Origin: Oxalobacteraceae sp. CFBP 8761
Lineage (GTDB): Bacteria; Pseudomonadota; Gammaproteobacteria; Burkholderiales; Burkholderiaceae_D
DNA: 64,000 bases
Direction: 5' to 3'
Assembly: GCA_014841595.1 (NCBI GenBank)
Contig: JACYUE010000001.1
Location: 2,034,996-2,098,995, forward strand
The translations under genes were made by a program, and so were the position numbers. The notes below the pieces were generated by a model. It did not search any database. It was not told where the DNA came from and saw only the letters and a program-made list of their open reading frames with translations. This document shows, piece after piece, positions 9,249 to 19,029 of this stretch. How positions within the stretch are numbered: the stretch's first letter is position 1; each line of letters starts with the position of its first letter.

Positions 9249-10106
9249 ATGTCCCGTCCTGCACCACGCACTGCTGCCCCGTCTGTCCACACCACCCTCG
9301 TCCGCGCGCTCAAGGGCGCGATCCTGCTGGGCGCCGCCGCAGCAGGCATGGCGCAGGCGCAGCAATCGCCAGCGCTCGATCGCGTCAGCATCTCGGCCGG
9401 CGCGTTCTACGCCGAGCCGGAAATCCACCTGGGTGGCGACACGCGCTATGGCCGCATCGATACGCCAGACGAAGAGATCGACGACGTCACGCTGCCACGC
9501 GTCAAGGCCGAGGTCCTGATCGGCGACAGCCACGGCATTTCGTTCGATTACTTCCGCTTCGACGAAGGCTATGGCGCTGACCTGAGTGGCAACACGGAGT
9601 ATGAAGGCCGTCCGGTCAGCGGCTCGATCCGCGCCGACGCCAACCTGCGCATCGAGCTGGCGCGCTTGTCGTACAAGCTGTGGTTCGGCAAGGAAAAGAA
9701 CGTCTTCGGCATCGGCCTGGGCGCAGCCCACCTGCGCGCCAAGATTTCCGGTTCGGCAACGGCCAATGTCAGCGCGACCGCGCCGGTGGAAAACTACACG
9801 TGGAGCGGTTCGGCATCAGCCAGCGAAAGCGTGTGGGCCCCGACCGTCGAACTGGCATGGCGCCACGCCCTGAACGACCAGGTCCGCTTCTACGCGGAAG
9901 CCGCGGGCGTGAAGAAGAACGGCGGCAACGTCGAAGGCCATATCTATAACGGCGCGGTCGGCGTGGAATACTTCCCGCACAAGAACATCGGCCTGGTGCT
10001 GGACTACGGTATCCAGAAGATCGACCTGCACCGCAATGGCGAACGCACCGCCGACATCGACCTCAAGCTGACCGGCCCGTCGGCCTACCTCAAGGTCCGC
10101 TTCTGA
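9249..10106 (+). CDS. Predicted outer-membrane beta-barrel protein, unknown function
   Basis: A 285-residue exported protein. It starts at an ATG 6 bases after GGAGAAAG. A signal peptide runs from about residue 17 to 38 (LVRALKGAILLGAAAAGMAQAQ). The mature part has alternating hydrophobic/polar strands (VSISAGAFYAEPEIHL, HGISFDYFRF, ARLSYKLWFG, VGVEYFPHKNIGLVLDYG) and ends in aromatic VRF, typical of an outer-membrane barrel recognised by the Bam complex. No specific family is recognised. It is monocistronic and divergent from the AI-2E transporter gene. A porin-like or structural role is possible. Confidence 0.75.
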   Translation: MSRPAPRTAAPSVHTTLVRALKGAILLGAAAAGMAQAQQSPALDRVSISAGAFYAEPEIHLGGDTRYGRIDTPDEEIDDVTLPRVKAEVLIGDSHGISFDYFRFDEGYGADLSGNTEYEGRPVSGSIRADANLRIELARLSYKLWFGKEKNVFGIGLGAAHLRAKISGSATANVSATAPVENYTWSGSASASESVWAPTVELAWRHALNDQVRFYAEAAGVKKNGGNVEGHIYNGAVGVEYFPHKNIGLVLDYGIQKIDLHRNGERTADIDLKLTGPSAYLKVRF

Positions 10107-10192
10107 TCGGGACTGCGCTCACGTTTGAACTGCACGTTCAGTTGCTCTCGGTCATAATACCTAGTGTGAAAGCACTGGTGTAAGGGGAGTGG

Positions 10193-11476
10193 GTGAAAAC
10201 GGATCAACTGGTCGCGTGTCATGACTGTGGCAGCCTGTATCACTGGCGGCCGCTGGCCGCCTGCGAGCGCGCCAGCTGCACCCGCTGCCAGCACGAGTTG
10301 TACCGCTGGCACAAGGGCAGCCCGGCGCGCCAGGCCGAGGTGCTGGCCGCCCTGACGCTGGGCGCCGTCCTGGTGTTCCTGCTGGCGCAGTGGTTCCCGA
10401 TCGTCACGCTCGAGATGGGTGGCATGCTCTCGGGTGCCACGCTGTACCAGGCGGTGGCGGTGCTGTGGGGGGCGGGAGACCAGGTCATCGCGGCCATGGT
10501 CTTTTTCTGCGCCATCATCTTTCCCGGCATCGAACTCGCTTCCCTGTTCTACGTGGCGCTCGGCCTGACCCGGGGCGTGCGCGTGCCCGGTTTCAACCTC
10601 GTGCTGCGCACGGTGCAGGGCGCGCGTCACTGGGCCATGACCGAAGTGCTGATGATCGGCATCCTGATCACCGTGATCAAGATGACCAGCCTGGCGCGCG
10701 TGGAGCCACATCCGGCCCTGTTCGCCTTTGGCATACTCACGATCCTGTGCGCGCTCGTCATGCGCTACGAACCGAAAGCGCTGTGGGCGCTGGCCGACCG
10801 TCTCGCGCCGCTGCGCAAATCCGACCCGGCGCGCCAGACCACCACGATTCCCGAAGCCGATTCGGTGCTGGTCTCGTGCAGCGCCTGCGGCCTGGTGAAC
10901 CACACGTGTCCGTCGCGCGACGGCACCGACCGCTGCGCCCGCTGCAGCGCGGCGCTGCACCGCCGGATTCCCCACAGCGTCGGCTGGACCTGGGCCATGC
11001 TGCTGGCTGCCACGCTGCTGTATATTCCCGCCAATATGCTGCCCGTGATGTACACCCGCTCGATCGGGGGTACGGAAGGCGACACGATCATGAGCGGCGT
11101 CGTGCTGTTCTGGAACACCGGCTCCAAGGGCCTGGCCATCATCATCTTCGTGGCCAGCATCGTGGTGCCGGTGTCAAAACTCGCTGCGCTGGCATGGCTC
11201 AACGCGACTGCCCAGGCGCGCTCGCGCACGGCGCCGATGGCGCGCACACGCGCGTATCGCGCCATCGAATTCGTCGGCCGCTGGTCGATGCTGGATATTT
11301 TCGTGGTTGCCCTGACCGTCGCGCTGGTGCGCTTCGATGCGCTGGTGGTGATCACGGCCGGACCGGGCGCGATTGCGTTTGGCTGCGTGGTGATCGTGAC
11401 AATGGTCGCGTCCCACCAGTTCGACCCGCGCCTGATCTGGGACCCTATTGAATCGAACGGAGAACCACATGTCTGA
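10193..11476 (+). CDS. pqiA: Paraquat-inducible protein A family (PqiA/YebS)
   Basis: An inner-membrane partner of the MCE protein PqiB in a trans-envelope lipid-transport system. It has 427 residues in two similar halves. Each half begins with a Cys4 zinc-ribbon-like cluster (C9xxC12 and C29xxC32; the second near residues 227-250 as CSACG and CARC) followed by four membrane helices. The start is a GTG at 10193 preceded closely by AAGGGGAG; no suitable ATG exists nearby. Its last 8 bases overlap the start of pqiB, indicating translational coupling in pqiABC. Confidence 0.92.
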   Translation: MKTDQLVACHDCGSLYHWRPLAACERASCTRCQHELYRWHKGSPARQAEVLAALTLGAVLVFLLAQWFPIVTLEMGGMLSGATLYQAVAVLWGAGDQVIAAMVFFCAIIFPGIELASLFYVALGLTRGVRVPGFNLVLRTVQGARHWAMTEVLMIGILITVIKMTSLARVEPHPALFAFGILTILCALVMRYEPKALWALADRLAPLRKSDPARQTTTIPEADSVLVSCSACGLVNHTCPSRDGTDRCARCSAALHRRIPHSVGWTWAMLLAATLLYIPANMLPVMYTRSIGGTEGDTIMSGVVLFWNTGSKGLAIIIFVASIVVPVSKLAALAWLNATAQARSRTAPMARTRAYRAIEFVGRWSMLDIFVVALTVALVRFDALVVITAGPGAIAFGCVVIVTMVASHQFDPRLIWDPIESNGEPHV

Positions 11477-13130
11477 ACAGGACAGCGCAACACCACCGGG
11501 CACACCGCCGCCAACCCCGCCCGGACCACCCGTGGGGCCATCGGCGCCGCTGGCGGCTTCGCCCGCCGTTGATCGCCCGAGCCGCTGGCTGCCGTCGCTG
11601 ATCTGGATGATTCCCGTGCTCGCTGCGCTGATCGGTGCCTGGCAGGTGGTCAGCTGGGTGACCAACAAGGGCGCGACCGTCTACGTGTATTTCTCCAGTG
11701 GCGAAGGGCTCGAAGCCGGGCAGACCAAGGTCAAGTACAAGGACGTCGACATCGGCCGCGTCGTCTCGGTCACGCTCGGCGAAGACGGCAACCGCGTCGT
11801 GGCCAAGATCGAGATGGCCAAGGAGGCCGACCGCTTCACCGCCATCGACTCGCGCTTCTGGGTCGTGAAGCCGCAAATCGGCGCCAGCGGTGTCTCGGGC
11901 CTGGGCACGCTGCTGTCCGGCCCCTACATCGGCGCGGCGCCCGGGGTCAAGGAAGACACGACCAACAGCTTCACCGGCCTGGAAACAGCGCCGCCGATTC
12001 CGATTGGCCTGAAGGGCCGCGAATACAAGCTGCATGCCGAGACGCTCGGTTCGGTGGCGCCTGGTTCACCGGTCTACTTCAAGCGCGTGCGCGTGGGGCA
12101 GGTGGCATCGGTGGCGCTGGACAAGGCCGGGCACGGTATCGACATGTCGGTGTTCGTCGAACAGCCCTACATCGGCCTGGTGGGCCCGGATTCGCGCTGG
12201 TGGCATGCCAGCGGCGTCGATTTGCGCCTTGATGCGAGCGGCCTGAAACTCAATACCCAGTCGCTGGCGGCTCTGGCCACCGGCGGCATCGCGTTCGAAT
12301 CGGCCGACGACCGCAAGCCGGTGACGCCGGCGCCGGCCGGCACCCGCTTCGTGCTGTCCGAAGACCGCAGTGCCGCGCTGCGCCCGCCGGACGGTCCGGC
12401 GGTGACGGCCGTGGTGTACTTCGACCAGTCGCTGCGCGGCCTGTCGCCGGGCGCCGTCGTCGATTTCCGCGGCGTGGCGCTGGGCGAAGTGCGCGCGGTC
12501 GGCATCGAATTCGATCGCGAGCGCCAGAAATTCACCATGCCGATTACGGTCGACCTGTATCCGGGACGTCTCGGCAAGGGCTTCATGGCGGCGATGGAAC
12601 GCGAAGACGGCGGCCAGCGTGCCTTGACCGCGATGGTGGGCCGCGGCCTGCGCGCGCAGCTGCGCAACGGCAACCTGCTGACCGGCCAGCTGTACATCGC
12701 GCTGGACTTCTTCCCGAATGCCCGCAAGGCGACGATCGCGGCGCAGGGCGACATGCTGGTCTTGCCGACGGTGCCAGGCCAGCTCGACGAGCTGCAAAGC
12801 CAGATCTCGCGCATCGCGGGCAAACTCGACAAGATCCCGTTCGACGAGATCGGCGTGAACCTGAACCGCACGCTGGTGCAGGCCAACGCCACACTGGCAC
12901 GGATCGATGGGAAAGTGCTGCCTGAGATGCAGCAGACGCTCAATGCCGCCAAGGCCACGTTCGCCAGCGCCGAAAGCGTGCTGGCGCAGGATGCGCCGCT
13001 GCAGTCCGACCTGCGCAAGGCGCTGCAGTCGGTGACCGACACGATGGCCAAGATCGATGCGCTGGCCGATTACCTCGAACGAAATCCGCAGTCGCTCATT
13101 CGCGGCAAACCTCAGGAGAAAAAAGAATGA
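11469..13130 (+). CDS. pqiB: MCE-domain lipid transport protein PqiB
   Basis: A periplasm-spanning protein anchored in the inner membrane that forms a tunnel of stacked MCE rings for lipid movement towards the outer membrane. It has 553 residues from the ATG at 11469 (GGAGAA upstream). A Pro-rich cytoplasmic N-terminus is followed by one helix (WLPSLIWMIPVLAALIGAWQVV) and three MCE repeats, seen as GEGLEAGQTKVKYKDVDIGRV, LGSVAPGSPVYFKRVRVGQV and LRGLSPGAVVDFRGVALGEV. An alpha-helical C-terminal region follows that would form the needle. It overlaps pqiA by 8 bases and pqiC by 4. Confidence 0.95.
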   Translation: MSEQDSATPPGTPPPTPPGPPVGPSAPLAASPAVDRPSRWLPSLIWMIPVLAALIGAWQVVSWVTNKGATVYVYFSSGEGLEAGQTKVKYKDVDIGRVVSVTLGEDGNRVVAKIEMAKEADRFTAIDSRFWVVKPQIGASGVSGLGTLLSGPYIGAAPGVKEDTTNSFTGLETAPPIPIGLKGREYKLHAETLGSVAPGSPVYFKRVRVGQVASVALDKAGHGIDMSVFVEQPYIGLVGPDSRWWHASGVDLRLDASGLKLNTQSLAALATGGIAFESADDRKPVTPAPAGTRFVLSEDRSAALRPPDGPAVTAVVYFDQSLRGLSPGAVVDFRGVALGEVRAVGIEFDRERQKFTMPITVDLYPGRLGKGFMAAMEREDGGQRALTAMVGRGLRAQLRNGNLLTGQLYIALDFFPNARKATIAAQGDMLVLPTVPGQLDELQSQISRIAGKLDKIPFDEIGVNLNRTLVQANATLARIDGKVLPEMQQTLNAAKATFASAESVLAQDAPLQSDLRKALQSVTDTMAKIDALADYLERNPQSLIRGKPQEKKE

Positions 13131-13759
13131 CGCTGTTTATCCAGGCGCGCCGCGCACTGACAGGCGCGGCGCTGGCAGCCCCGCTGCTGCTGGCAGGCTG
13201 CTCGAGCACGCCAACCGACCAGTTCTATACCCTCAGCGGCGGCGCAGCCACGGTCGTGCCGCCGGCGGCGGCCAGCGCGCCGCTGTTCTTCGAGATGCGC
13301 CCGGTGACGATTCCCGCGCAGGTGCGCCGTCCGCAACTGATGGTGGCGGGCGAGGCCGGCAAGATCGAGCTGATGGAGCACCATCGCTGGGCCGGTCCGC
13401 TGGCCGATGAAATTACCACCGGGCTGTCGCTGGGGATTGCGGCCAATCTGGGTGGTGTGGATGTGTACCGCAACCCGGCGCCGGCCGGCAGCACGCTGTA
13501 CCGTATCGGTGCGAACGTCCAGCGTTTCGAATCAAAGGAGGGCAGCTATGCCCTGATCGACGCGGTCTGGAACGTGCGCAAGGTCGATGGCGGCTCGGTG
13601 CAGACGTGCCGCAGCGTGTTCCAGGAAAACGTGGGGCCGGGTTACGAGGCACTGGTGGCCGGGCATCGCGCTGCGTTGGCCAAGCTGGCTGCGGCGATCT
13701 CGGCCGGCGTGCGCAGCCAGGTTGCCGGCGGCACGCTGGCCTGCGTGAACAACCCATAG
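13127..13759 (+). CDS. pqiC: PqiC outer-membrane lipoprotein
   Basis: A lipoprotein of the ABC-type transport auxiliary family that docks the PqiB needle at the outer membrane. It has 210 residues. The lipobox LLAGC places the lipidated Cys at residue 25, followed by SSTPTDQFYTL, which is typical for PqiC. The ATG overlaps the pqiB stop (ATGA), and the ribosome site AGGAG lies within pqiB. It is the last gene of pqiABC; the next gene is convergent. Confidence 0.93.
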   Translation: MTLFIQARRALTGAALAAPLLLAGCSSTPTDQFYTLSGGAATVVPPAAASAPLFFEMRPVTIPAQVRRPQLMVAGEAGKIELMEHHRWAGPLADEITTGLSLGIAANLGGVDVYRNPAPAGSTLYRIGANVQRFESKEGSYALIDAVWNVRKVDGGSVQTCRSVFQENVGPGYEALVAGHRAALAKLAAAISAGVRSQVAGGTLACVNNP

Positions 13760-13800
13760 CGCAACAGCGGGCAGGCCCGCGTCACGCAGTGGCTGCGGGC

Positions 13801-14937
13801 TTACTTCTTCGGTGTCAGCATCAGGAGCTTGCCGCGCGGACCGTCCTCCAGCAGCCATACTGCGCCGTCCGGCCCGGTGCGAACGGCGCGGATGCGTTCG
13901 CCCATGTCCCAATGGTCTACCTTCTTCGCGTTCTCGCCGTCGAGGGCGATGCGGTCCAGCGACTTGCCCGAGAGGCCGGTGATGAAGAGGGAATTTTTCC
14001 ACTTCGGGAACAGGTCCGCGTCGTAGTAGGCAAGGCCCCCTGGTGAGATGGCCGGATCCCAGGACACTTTCGGGGCTTCGAAGCCGTCGCCAGGCTTGTG
14101 GTCAGGAATGTCCCGGCCGTCATAGTGACTGCCGTTCGACGCTTTCGGCCAGCCATAGTTAAGGCCTGGCTTGATCAGATTGATCTCGTCGCCATGGCGC
14201 GGCCCCATCTCCATTTCCCACAAGCGCCCCTGCTTGTCAAAGGCCACGCCCAGAAGATTGCGGTGACCATACGACCAGACGGCCGGGTTGAACCCCTTCG
14301 CCGCGAGCGGGTTGCCAGCCGCCGGCGTGCCGTCGAGGTTCAGGCGCAGCACCTTGCCGAGCGTCGACTTGGGGTCTTGCGCCGGGTCGAACAGCTGGCG
14401 GTCGCCACTGGTAAAGAACAGGTACTTGCCATCCGGCGAGAAGCCAATACGGCCCGAATAGTGCCCGCCCGTCGACGCATCCTGGCCGCGGAAAATGACC
14501 TTGGTATTCTTGAGTGCGCCGCCCGCCTGATCCAGTGTCGCCGTGGCGAGCATCACCCGGGTGTCGGCGCCGCTACCCGCTTCAGAGTAGCTAAAGTAGA
14601 GCATTTTGCTGGCCGCGAAATCGGGAGCGGGCACGATGTCCATCAGCGCGCCCTGGCCCTTGCTGCTGACGGTGGGCGTGCCTGATACGGTCCGCCTAGT
14701 ACCGGTGGCAGGATCGAACAGGATCATCGTCCCTTCCTTCTGCGTGACCAGCACGTTGCCGTCAGGCAGAAATGCCATGGCCCAAGGGCTGTTGAATGTG
14801 CCGACTGCCTTGACCTCGAAAGGCAGGCCGCCGGGGGCGGTTGCGCTGGCCTGCGCGTTTGCGGTCGCGGGGGCGGCGGCGAACGCGAGCAGGGTGAGCG
14901 AGAAAGTGGTGGCAAGGCCGAGCACGCTTGAATTCAT
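13801..14937 (-). CDS. PQQ-dependent sugar dehydrogenase (aldose dehydrogenase family)
   Basis: A periplasmic soluble sugar dehydrogenase of the six-bladed beta-propeller family (YliI/Asd-like) that oxidises aldoses to lactones using PQQ. It has 378 residues from the ATG at 14937 (CTGGAAAA upstream), with a signal peptide ending near ATANAQ. Family signatures include FNSPWAMAFLPDGNVLVTQKEG, HYSGRIGFSPDGKYLFFTSGDR, GHRNLLGVAFD, MGPRHGDEINLIKPGLNYGWP and RIRAVRTGPDGAVWLLED. The longer ORF to 15036 adds an Arg-rich stretch and was rejected. It is monocistronic. No pqq biosynthesis genes are in the window, and the substrate is unknown. Confidence 0.88.
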   Translation of the reverse strand: MNSSVLGLATTFSLTLLAFAAAPATANAQASATAPGGLPFEVKAVGTFNSPWAMAFLPDGNVLVTQKEGTMILFDPATGTRRTVSGTPTVSSKGQGALMDIVPAPDFAASKMLYFSYSEAGSGADTRVMLATATLDQAGGALKNTKVIFRGQDASTGGHYSGRIGFSPDGKYLFFTSGDRQLFDPAQDPKSTLGKVLRLNLDGTPAAGNPLAAKGFNPAVWSYGHRNLLGVAFDKQGRLWEMEMGPRHGDEINLIKPGLNYGWPKASNGSHYDGRDIPDHKPGDGFEAPKVSWDPAISPGGLAYYDADLFPKWKNSLFITGLSGKSLDRIALDGENAKKVDHWDMGERIRAVRTGPDGAVWLLEDGPRGKLLMLTPKK

Positions 14938-15561
14938 GTTTTCCAGATCTCCATTCGCGGATTGATGCCAGGTTGTCGAGGCGGTGCACGCCCGTCGCCG
15001 ACGCGCGCGAAATACGCGCCGGCGCCGTAGGTGCAAGGGGGCGACAGGAAGTGTAGAGCAAAACGCCCATTGCAGACGCTGCGCTGGTCGCGGCCGAATC
15101 GTTCTGCGCCCTGGGCGGGCGGCCCACGGTCGGCGCTCGACCGCTGCGTTGGGAAAAATGACAAGGTGCTATGTGCGTCTCTCGATGGCAATGACATCAG
15201 CCTGCATTGGCGCCATTGAAGATACGAGATGACGCCATGCGATACGGTCGACATACATGTTGTTTCATGGCAACGATCCATTCTTTATGTGCAGCGCATG
15301 GCATTCTGCGGAGAAATTTTGCTTACACTGAAGCCTGTAATGACGCAGTGGTGAGGTGACCCTGCCAGGTGGACTGGCACCGCTTCGCCCATGACGCCCT
15401 GTCAAGAACATACCGGGTCGACCTGCTGCGTTCCATGCCCTGATAAACCCGTGTAGCGCGGCAACGTCGTTCTGTCGTTGTCAGTCAATCCGCATCCGGC
15501 TTCAGTGCACATGGCGATCGCACCGTCGACATCAACCAGCAGAAACCCTTCCGAGGCAAAA
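14938..15561. other. Non-coding gap of 624 bases
   Basis: This gap separates the divergent sugar dehydrogenase and chemoreceptor genes and should hold both promoters. Short ORFs here (for example 14984-15232) are Arg-rich, lack ribosome sites and look random. I saw no convincing sigma-70 or sigma-28 promoter, repeat or RNA fold in it. From about 15140 to 15340 the base composition is less GC-rich than the genes around it. Confidence 0.5.
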
Positions 15562-17184
15562 ATGAACGCATTCAAGAACCTGAGAATCGGCACCCAACTC
15601 ATGCTGGGATTCGGTCTGGTCACCGCGCTGATGCTGCTACTTGGTGCATTTTCCATTTTCGGTTTGACGGCCATTCACACTGCAACGCAGAAGCTGCATC
15701 GCGTCAATCAGGCGCACCTCAAGCCACTGTACATCGCCCGCGAAGCACTGGCGCAGACCGGGCTGGCGGCGCGCAATGCCTACGTCTTCACCAGCGACGC
15801 GCAGGCCAGGAACGAACTCGACCTGGTCGACCAGCAAAAGAAAGTATATCTCGCCGCGCTCGAGGGCATGTCGCCGGCGTTTGCCGGCGACTCCCAGTTC
15901 GACAAGGTGCGTGCAGGATTGCTGACGATGGCCGCTGCACTGGAAAAACCACGCAAGTTCCGTGAAGCGGGCCAGATGGAAGCATTTGGACAATTCCTGG
16001 TCGAGGAGTGCAGCCCGCTACGACAGCAGATCGTGAAGGACATCGCGGTACTGGTCGCCAACGCCGAGCGCGAGGTGTCTGACGCCGACGCATCGGCCGA
16101 ACAGGCTGAAGCTGCCGCTCGTAACTGGGTGATCGGTCTGACTCTGACCGCGTTCGTGTTCAGCGTCGTGATATCGACCGCCATCAAGCGCCTGCTGCTC
16201 AAACAGCTGGGGGGCGAGCCTGCTTATACCGCCCAGATTGCCAACCTGATTGCCTCGGGCGACCTCGCCACGAACGTCGATGTTCGCAGCGGCGACAGCA
16301 CGAGCCTGCTGTTCTCGGTAAAAACCATGCGCGACAGTCTCGCGTCGATCGTCGGCAAGGTGCGCCATGGGACCGATGCGATTGCGAGTGCCTCGTCCGA
16401 AATTGCCGAGGGCAGCTGCGATCTGGCCTCACGCACCGAGGTACAGGCGTCTTCACTGGAACGCATTGCATCTGCCATGGAAGAGCTGACCACGACCGTC
16501 CAGCAAAACGCGAACAATGCACAGCAGGCCAACACGTTCGCGCAGTCTGCGTCGTCGGTCTCGCAGGAGGGCGGCGCCGTCATGCTTCAGGTGACGGACA
16601 CGATGGCGTCGATCAATGCGTCATCCAAGCGCATCGTCGACATCATTTCGGTCATCGACGGTATCGCCTTCCAGACGAACATCCTGGCGCTCAACGCCGC
16701 GGTGGAAGCAGCGCGCGCAGGCGAGCAAGGGCGCGGGTTTGCCGTCGTAGCCAGCGAAGTACGCAACCTGGCGCAGCGTTCGGCCAGCGCTGCCAAGGAA
16801 ATCAAGGTGCTGATCGAAGACTCGGTCGGTAAAGTGGACACGGGTTCTGAACTGGTCCAGCGCGCAGGCAGCACCATGCAGACCCTGATGGAGAGCGTGC
16901 AACGCGTGACCGAAATCATGGGCGACATCACGCTTGCCAGCGCCGAGCAAAGCGTGGGCCTGGGCGAAGTGAGCAATGCGATCGGCGAAATGGATGGCAT
17001 GACCCAGCAGAACACCGCGCTTGTTGAAGAAGCCTCAGCCGCGTCGCAGGAACTGCAGGCGCAGGCATCGACCCTGGCCAGCCTGGTAGGCCAGTTCCGG
17101 CTATCGGGCGCCGGTGGCGAAACAGGCCGGCAAGAGCGGCCCGCGCTTGCGGCTGCGCCGCTGCGTCTTGCCGCTGTCGCTTGA
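15562..17184 (+). CDS. Methyl-accepting chemotaxis protein
   Basis: A chemoreceptor of 540 residues from [10 protein letters not shown] at 15562 (GAGG 7 bases upstream); a 28-residue in-frame extension lacks support. There is an N-terminal helix ([23 protein letters not shown]), a periplasmic helical sensor of about 160 residues and a second helix ([17 protein letters not shown]). A HAMP-like linker with [20 protein letters not shown] follows, as in many betaproteobacterial receptors. The signalling tip is [38 protein letters not shown]. The tail APLRLAAVA has no CheR-tethering pentapeptide. Monocistronic; ligand unknown. Confidence 0.95.
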   Translation: MNAFKNLRIGTQLMLGFGLVTALMLLLGAFSIFGLTAIHTATQKLHRVNQAHLKPLYIAREALAQTGLAARNAYVFTSDAQARNELDLVDQQKKVYLAALEGMSPAFAGDSQFDKVRAGLLTMAAALEKPRKFREAGQMEAFGQFLVEECSPLRQQIVKDIAVLVANAEREVSDADASAEQAEAAARNWVIGLTLTAFVFSVVISTAIKRLLLKQLGGEPAYTAQIANLIASGDLATNVDVRSGDSTSLLFSVKTMRDSLASIVGKVRHGTDAIASASSEIAEGSCDLASRTEVQASSLERIASAMEELTTTVQQNANNAQQANTFAQSASSVSQEGGAVMLQVTDTMASINASSKRIVDIISVIDGIAFQTNILALNAAVEAARAGEQGRGFAVVASEVRNLAQRSASAAKEIKVLIEDSVGKVDTGSELVQRAGSTMQTLMESVQRVTEIMGDITLASAEQSVGLGEVSNAIGEMDGMTQQNTALVEEASAASQELQAQASTLASLVGQFRLSGAGGETGRQERPALAAAPLRLAAVA

Positions 17185-17236
17185 ACATGGCTTCAGGGCG
17201 CGGCCGTGACAGGACGGGCCGCACCTGCCTGGTTCA

Positions 17237-18304
17237 TTATGGGATCAGACGTTCTGCGCGCAGGCGTTCAAACAGGTCGAAGAACGACGCGTCGGTCGCC
17301 TGATAGGCCGTGAAGCCAAGGCGACGGCTGTTGCTCATGTCCGTCATGACTTCAAGCGGCCGGCCCAGATCGAGGTCGGTATGCCAGGCCGAGGCCAGGC
17401 GGTCCAGATCGGCTTCCACCAGGCCATGGCGCGCCGCGATGTCACGCCACAGCGGCGCATCGTTTGCCATCGCCGCTTCGAGTGGCTGCACCGTGCCATT
17501 GAAACCGGCCGCCTCGACGCCGAAGAACGCGGCCAGCTTTGGCCACAACCAGCTCCAGCGGAACACGTCGCCATTGACGATATTGAAGGGCTCGTTGCGC
17601 GACGCGTCGGTATCGGCGGCCCAGACCAGCTGCTTGGCCAGCATCCGGGCATCGGTCACGTCCGACATGCCATCCCACTGCGCCTTTGACCCGGGGAACT
17701 GGAACGGGCGGCCCGTCTCCTTGCAGATCGTCGCATACACGGCCAGCGTGGTGCCCAGGTTCATCGCATTGCCAACGGCCAGGCCGATGACGGTGTGCGG
17801 CCGGTGGATGGTCCAGGTGAAGCGGTCGCGCTCGGCCGCGGCATAGACCTCGTCTTCCTGCGCGTAATAGAAATTCTCGAGCGGCAGGCGCGGCTGCGAT
17901 TCGCGCAGCGGCGTGTCGGGCAGCGTGCCCGAACTGGCGTACGCTTCGAACGGCCCCAGGTAATGCTTCAGGCCCGTGACCAGCGCGACGTGGCGCACGC
18001 TCTTGTGCGACGACAACGCGTCCAGCAGGTTGCGCACGAGCGCAGCGTTGACGCGGATATTCTCGGCTTCGGTATCCTGGCGCATCCAGGTCGTGATGAA
18101 GACGTGGGTCGGGGCGACGTCCTTTAATGCAGCGCCGAGCGCAGCAGGGTCGAGCAGGTCGGCGGCGATGTGGCGCACCTGCGGCAGATCGCGCGGTGCA
18201 CGGCGCGACAGGCCAACGACATCCCAGCCTTGCGCCAGCAGTTCACGGGCGGCGTGGTTGCCGCCAATACCGGTAACACCAACGACGAGTGCAGTTCGTT
18301 TCAT
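17237..18304 (-). CDS. SDR-family reductase, PRISE type (progesterone 5-beta-reductase/iridoid synthase-like)
   Basis: An NAD(P)-binding extended short-chain dehydrogenase of 355 residues from the ATG at 18304 (AGGAG upstream). The dinucleotide motif GVTGIGG follows the first strand (TALVVGVTGIGG). LSRRAP and DLLD match cofactor-side positions. LPLENFYYAQEDEVY contains the Tyr region characteristic of PRISE enzymes rather than the classical YxxxK. The bacterial members reduce activated C=C bonds of enones, but their physiological substrates are mostly unknown. It stands alone and is annotated in many genomes simply as an NAD-dependent epimerase. Confidence 0.82.
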   Translation of the reverse strand: MKRTALVVGVTGIGGNHAARELLAQGWDVVGLSRRAPRDLPQVRHIAADLLDPAALGAALKDVAPTHVFITTWMRQDTEAENIRVNAALVRNLLDALSSHKSVRHVALVTGLKHYLGPFEAYASSGTLPDTPLRESQPRLPLENFYYAQEDEVYAAAERDRFTWTIHRPHTVIGLAVGNAMNLGTTLAVYATICKETGRPFQFPGSKAQWDGMSDVTDARMLAKQLVWAADTDASRNEPFNIVNGDVFRWSWLWPKLAAFFGVEAAGFNGTVQPLEAAMANDAPLWRDIAARHGLVEADLDRLASAWHTDLDLGRPLEVMTDMSNSRRLGFTAYQATDASFFDLFERLRAERLIP

Positions 18305-18423
18305 GTGTGGCTCCTGATTTGACAATTGTCGTCCATTTTACTGCGCACGATTGATGTGCGTACTGGCGGGCTGCGCCGTACTCGGTAGAGTTGACTTCCT
18401 TTCCTCTCAGAAATAGTCCAGCC

Positions 18424-18975
18424 ATGACCACGTATCGTAGGTGCTTACCCTGCACGTTCGCCGCCATTCCCACGCTGGTCGTGCCGATCGTGCTGATGGT
18501 GCTGGCCGGTTGCGCGTCGTCGGCCGCAGACCGGATCGGGACGGCAGCGACCGTGCCACTGACCGACCTGAACGTCGCGCAAGAGGATATTCCAGCCATT
18601 TTGCTGGCCGCCCGGGAACATCCGTACGAGGTGCCGGCCAGCCAGAACTGCGTGGCGATTTCGCTGGAAATCCGCGAGCTCGATGAGGTGCTCGGCGCCG
18701 ACCTCGATGCGCCGGTGTCGCCTGCCGATCCGTCCCTGATGCGCCGCGCCTCGTCGCTGGTTCAGGACCAGGCGGTGGGCGCGCTGCGGCGCACGGCGGA
18801 GGGGTTGATCCCGTTTCGCGGCTGGGTGCGCAAGTTGAGCGGGGCCGAGCGCCATTCGAAGCAGGTCTCGGCCTGCATCGCGGCGGGCTCGGTGCGGCGC
18901 GCTTTCCTGAAAGGGTTCGCCGCCTCGGAACATTGCGCCTGGCTCAATGCGGTCGGGGCCATGGCCACACGCTGA
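18424..18975 (+). CDS. Putative lipoprotein of unknown function
   Basis: A 183-residue protein with a lipoprotein signal: LMVLAGC places the acceptor Cys at residue 30, followed by ASSAADRIGTAATVPLTDLN. The rest is mostly helical with two more Cys residues (SQNCVAI and SACIAAG) and an additional Cys near the end (EHCAWL), which could form disulfides in the periplasm. No family recognised. The start at 18424 is chosen for the signal peptide; a ribosome site is not clear. It is divergent from the PRISE reductase, with no operon partner. Confidence 0.68.
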   Translation: MTTYRRCLPCTFAAIPTLVVPIVLMVLAGCASSAADRIGTAATVPLTDLNVAQEDIPAILLAAREHPYEVPASQNCVAISLEIRELDEVLGADLDAPVSPADPSLMRRASSLVQDQAVGALRRTAEGLIPFRGWVRKLSGAERHSKQVSACIAAGSVRRAFLKGFAASEHCAWLNAVGAMATR

Positions 18976-19029
18976 CGGCGTCAGGTTCATGGCCAGGCCC
19001 GCGACAGAGGGCTTTACCGCGTCACACCA

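Noticed and set aside
14984..15232. 82-codon ORF in the large gap before the second chemoreceptor
   Set aside because: Starts with an Arg repeat produced by GC-rich sequence, has no ribosome site and no recognisable features.
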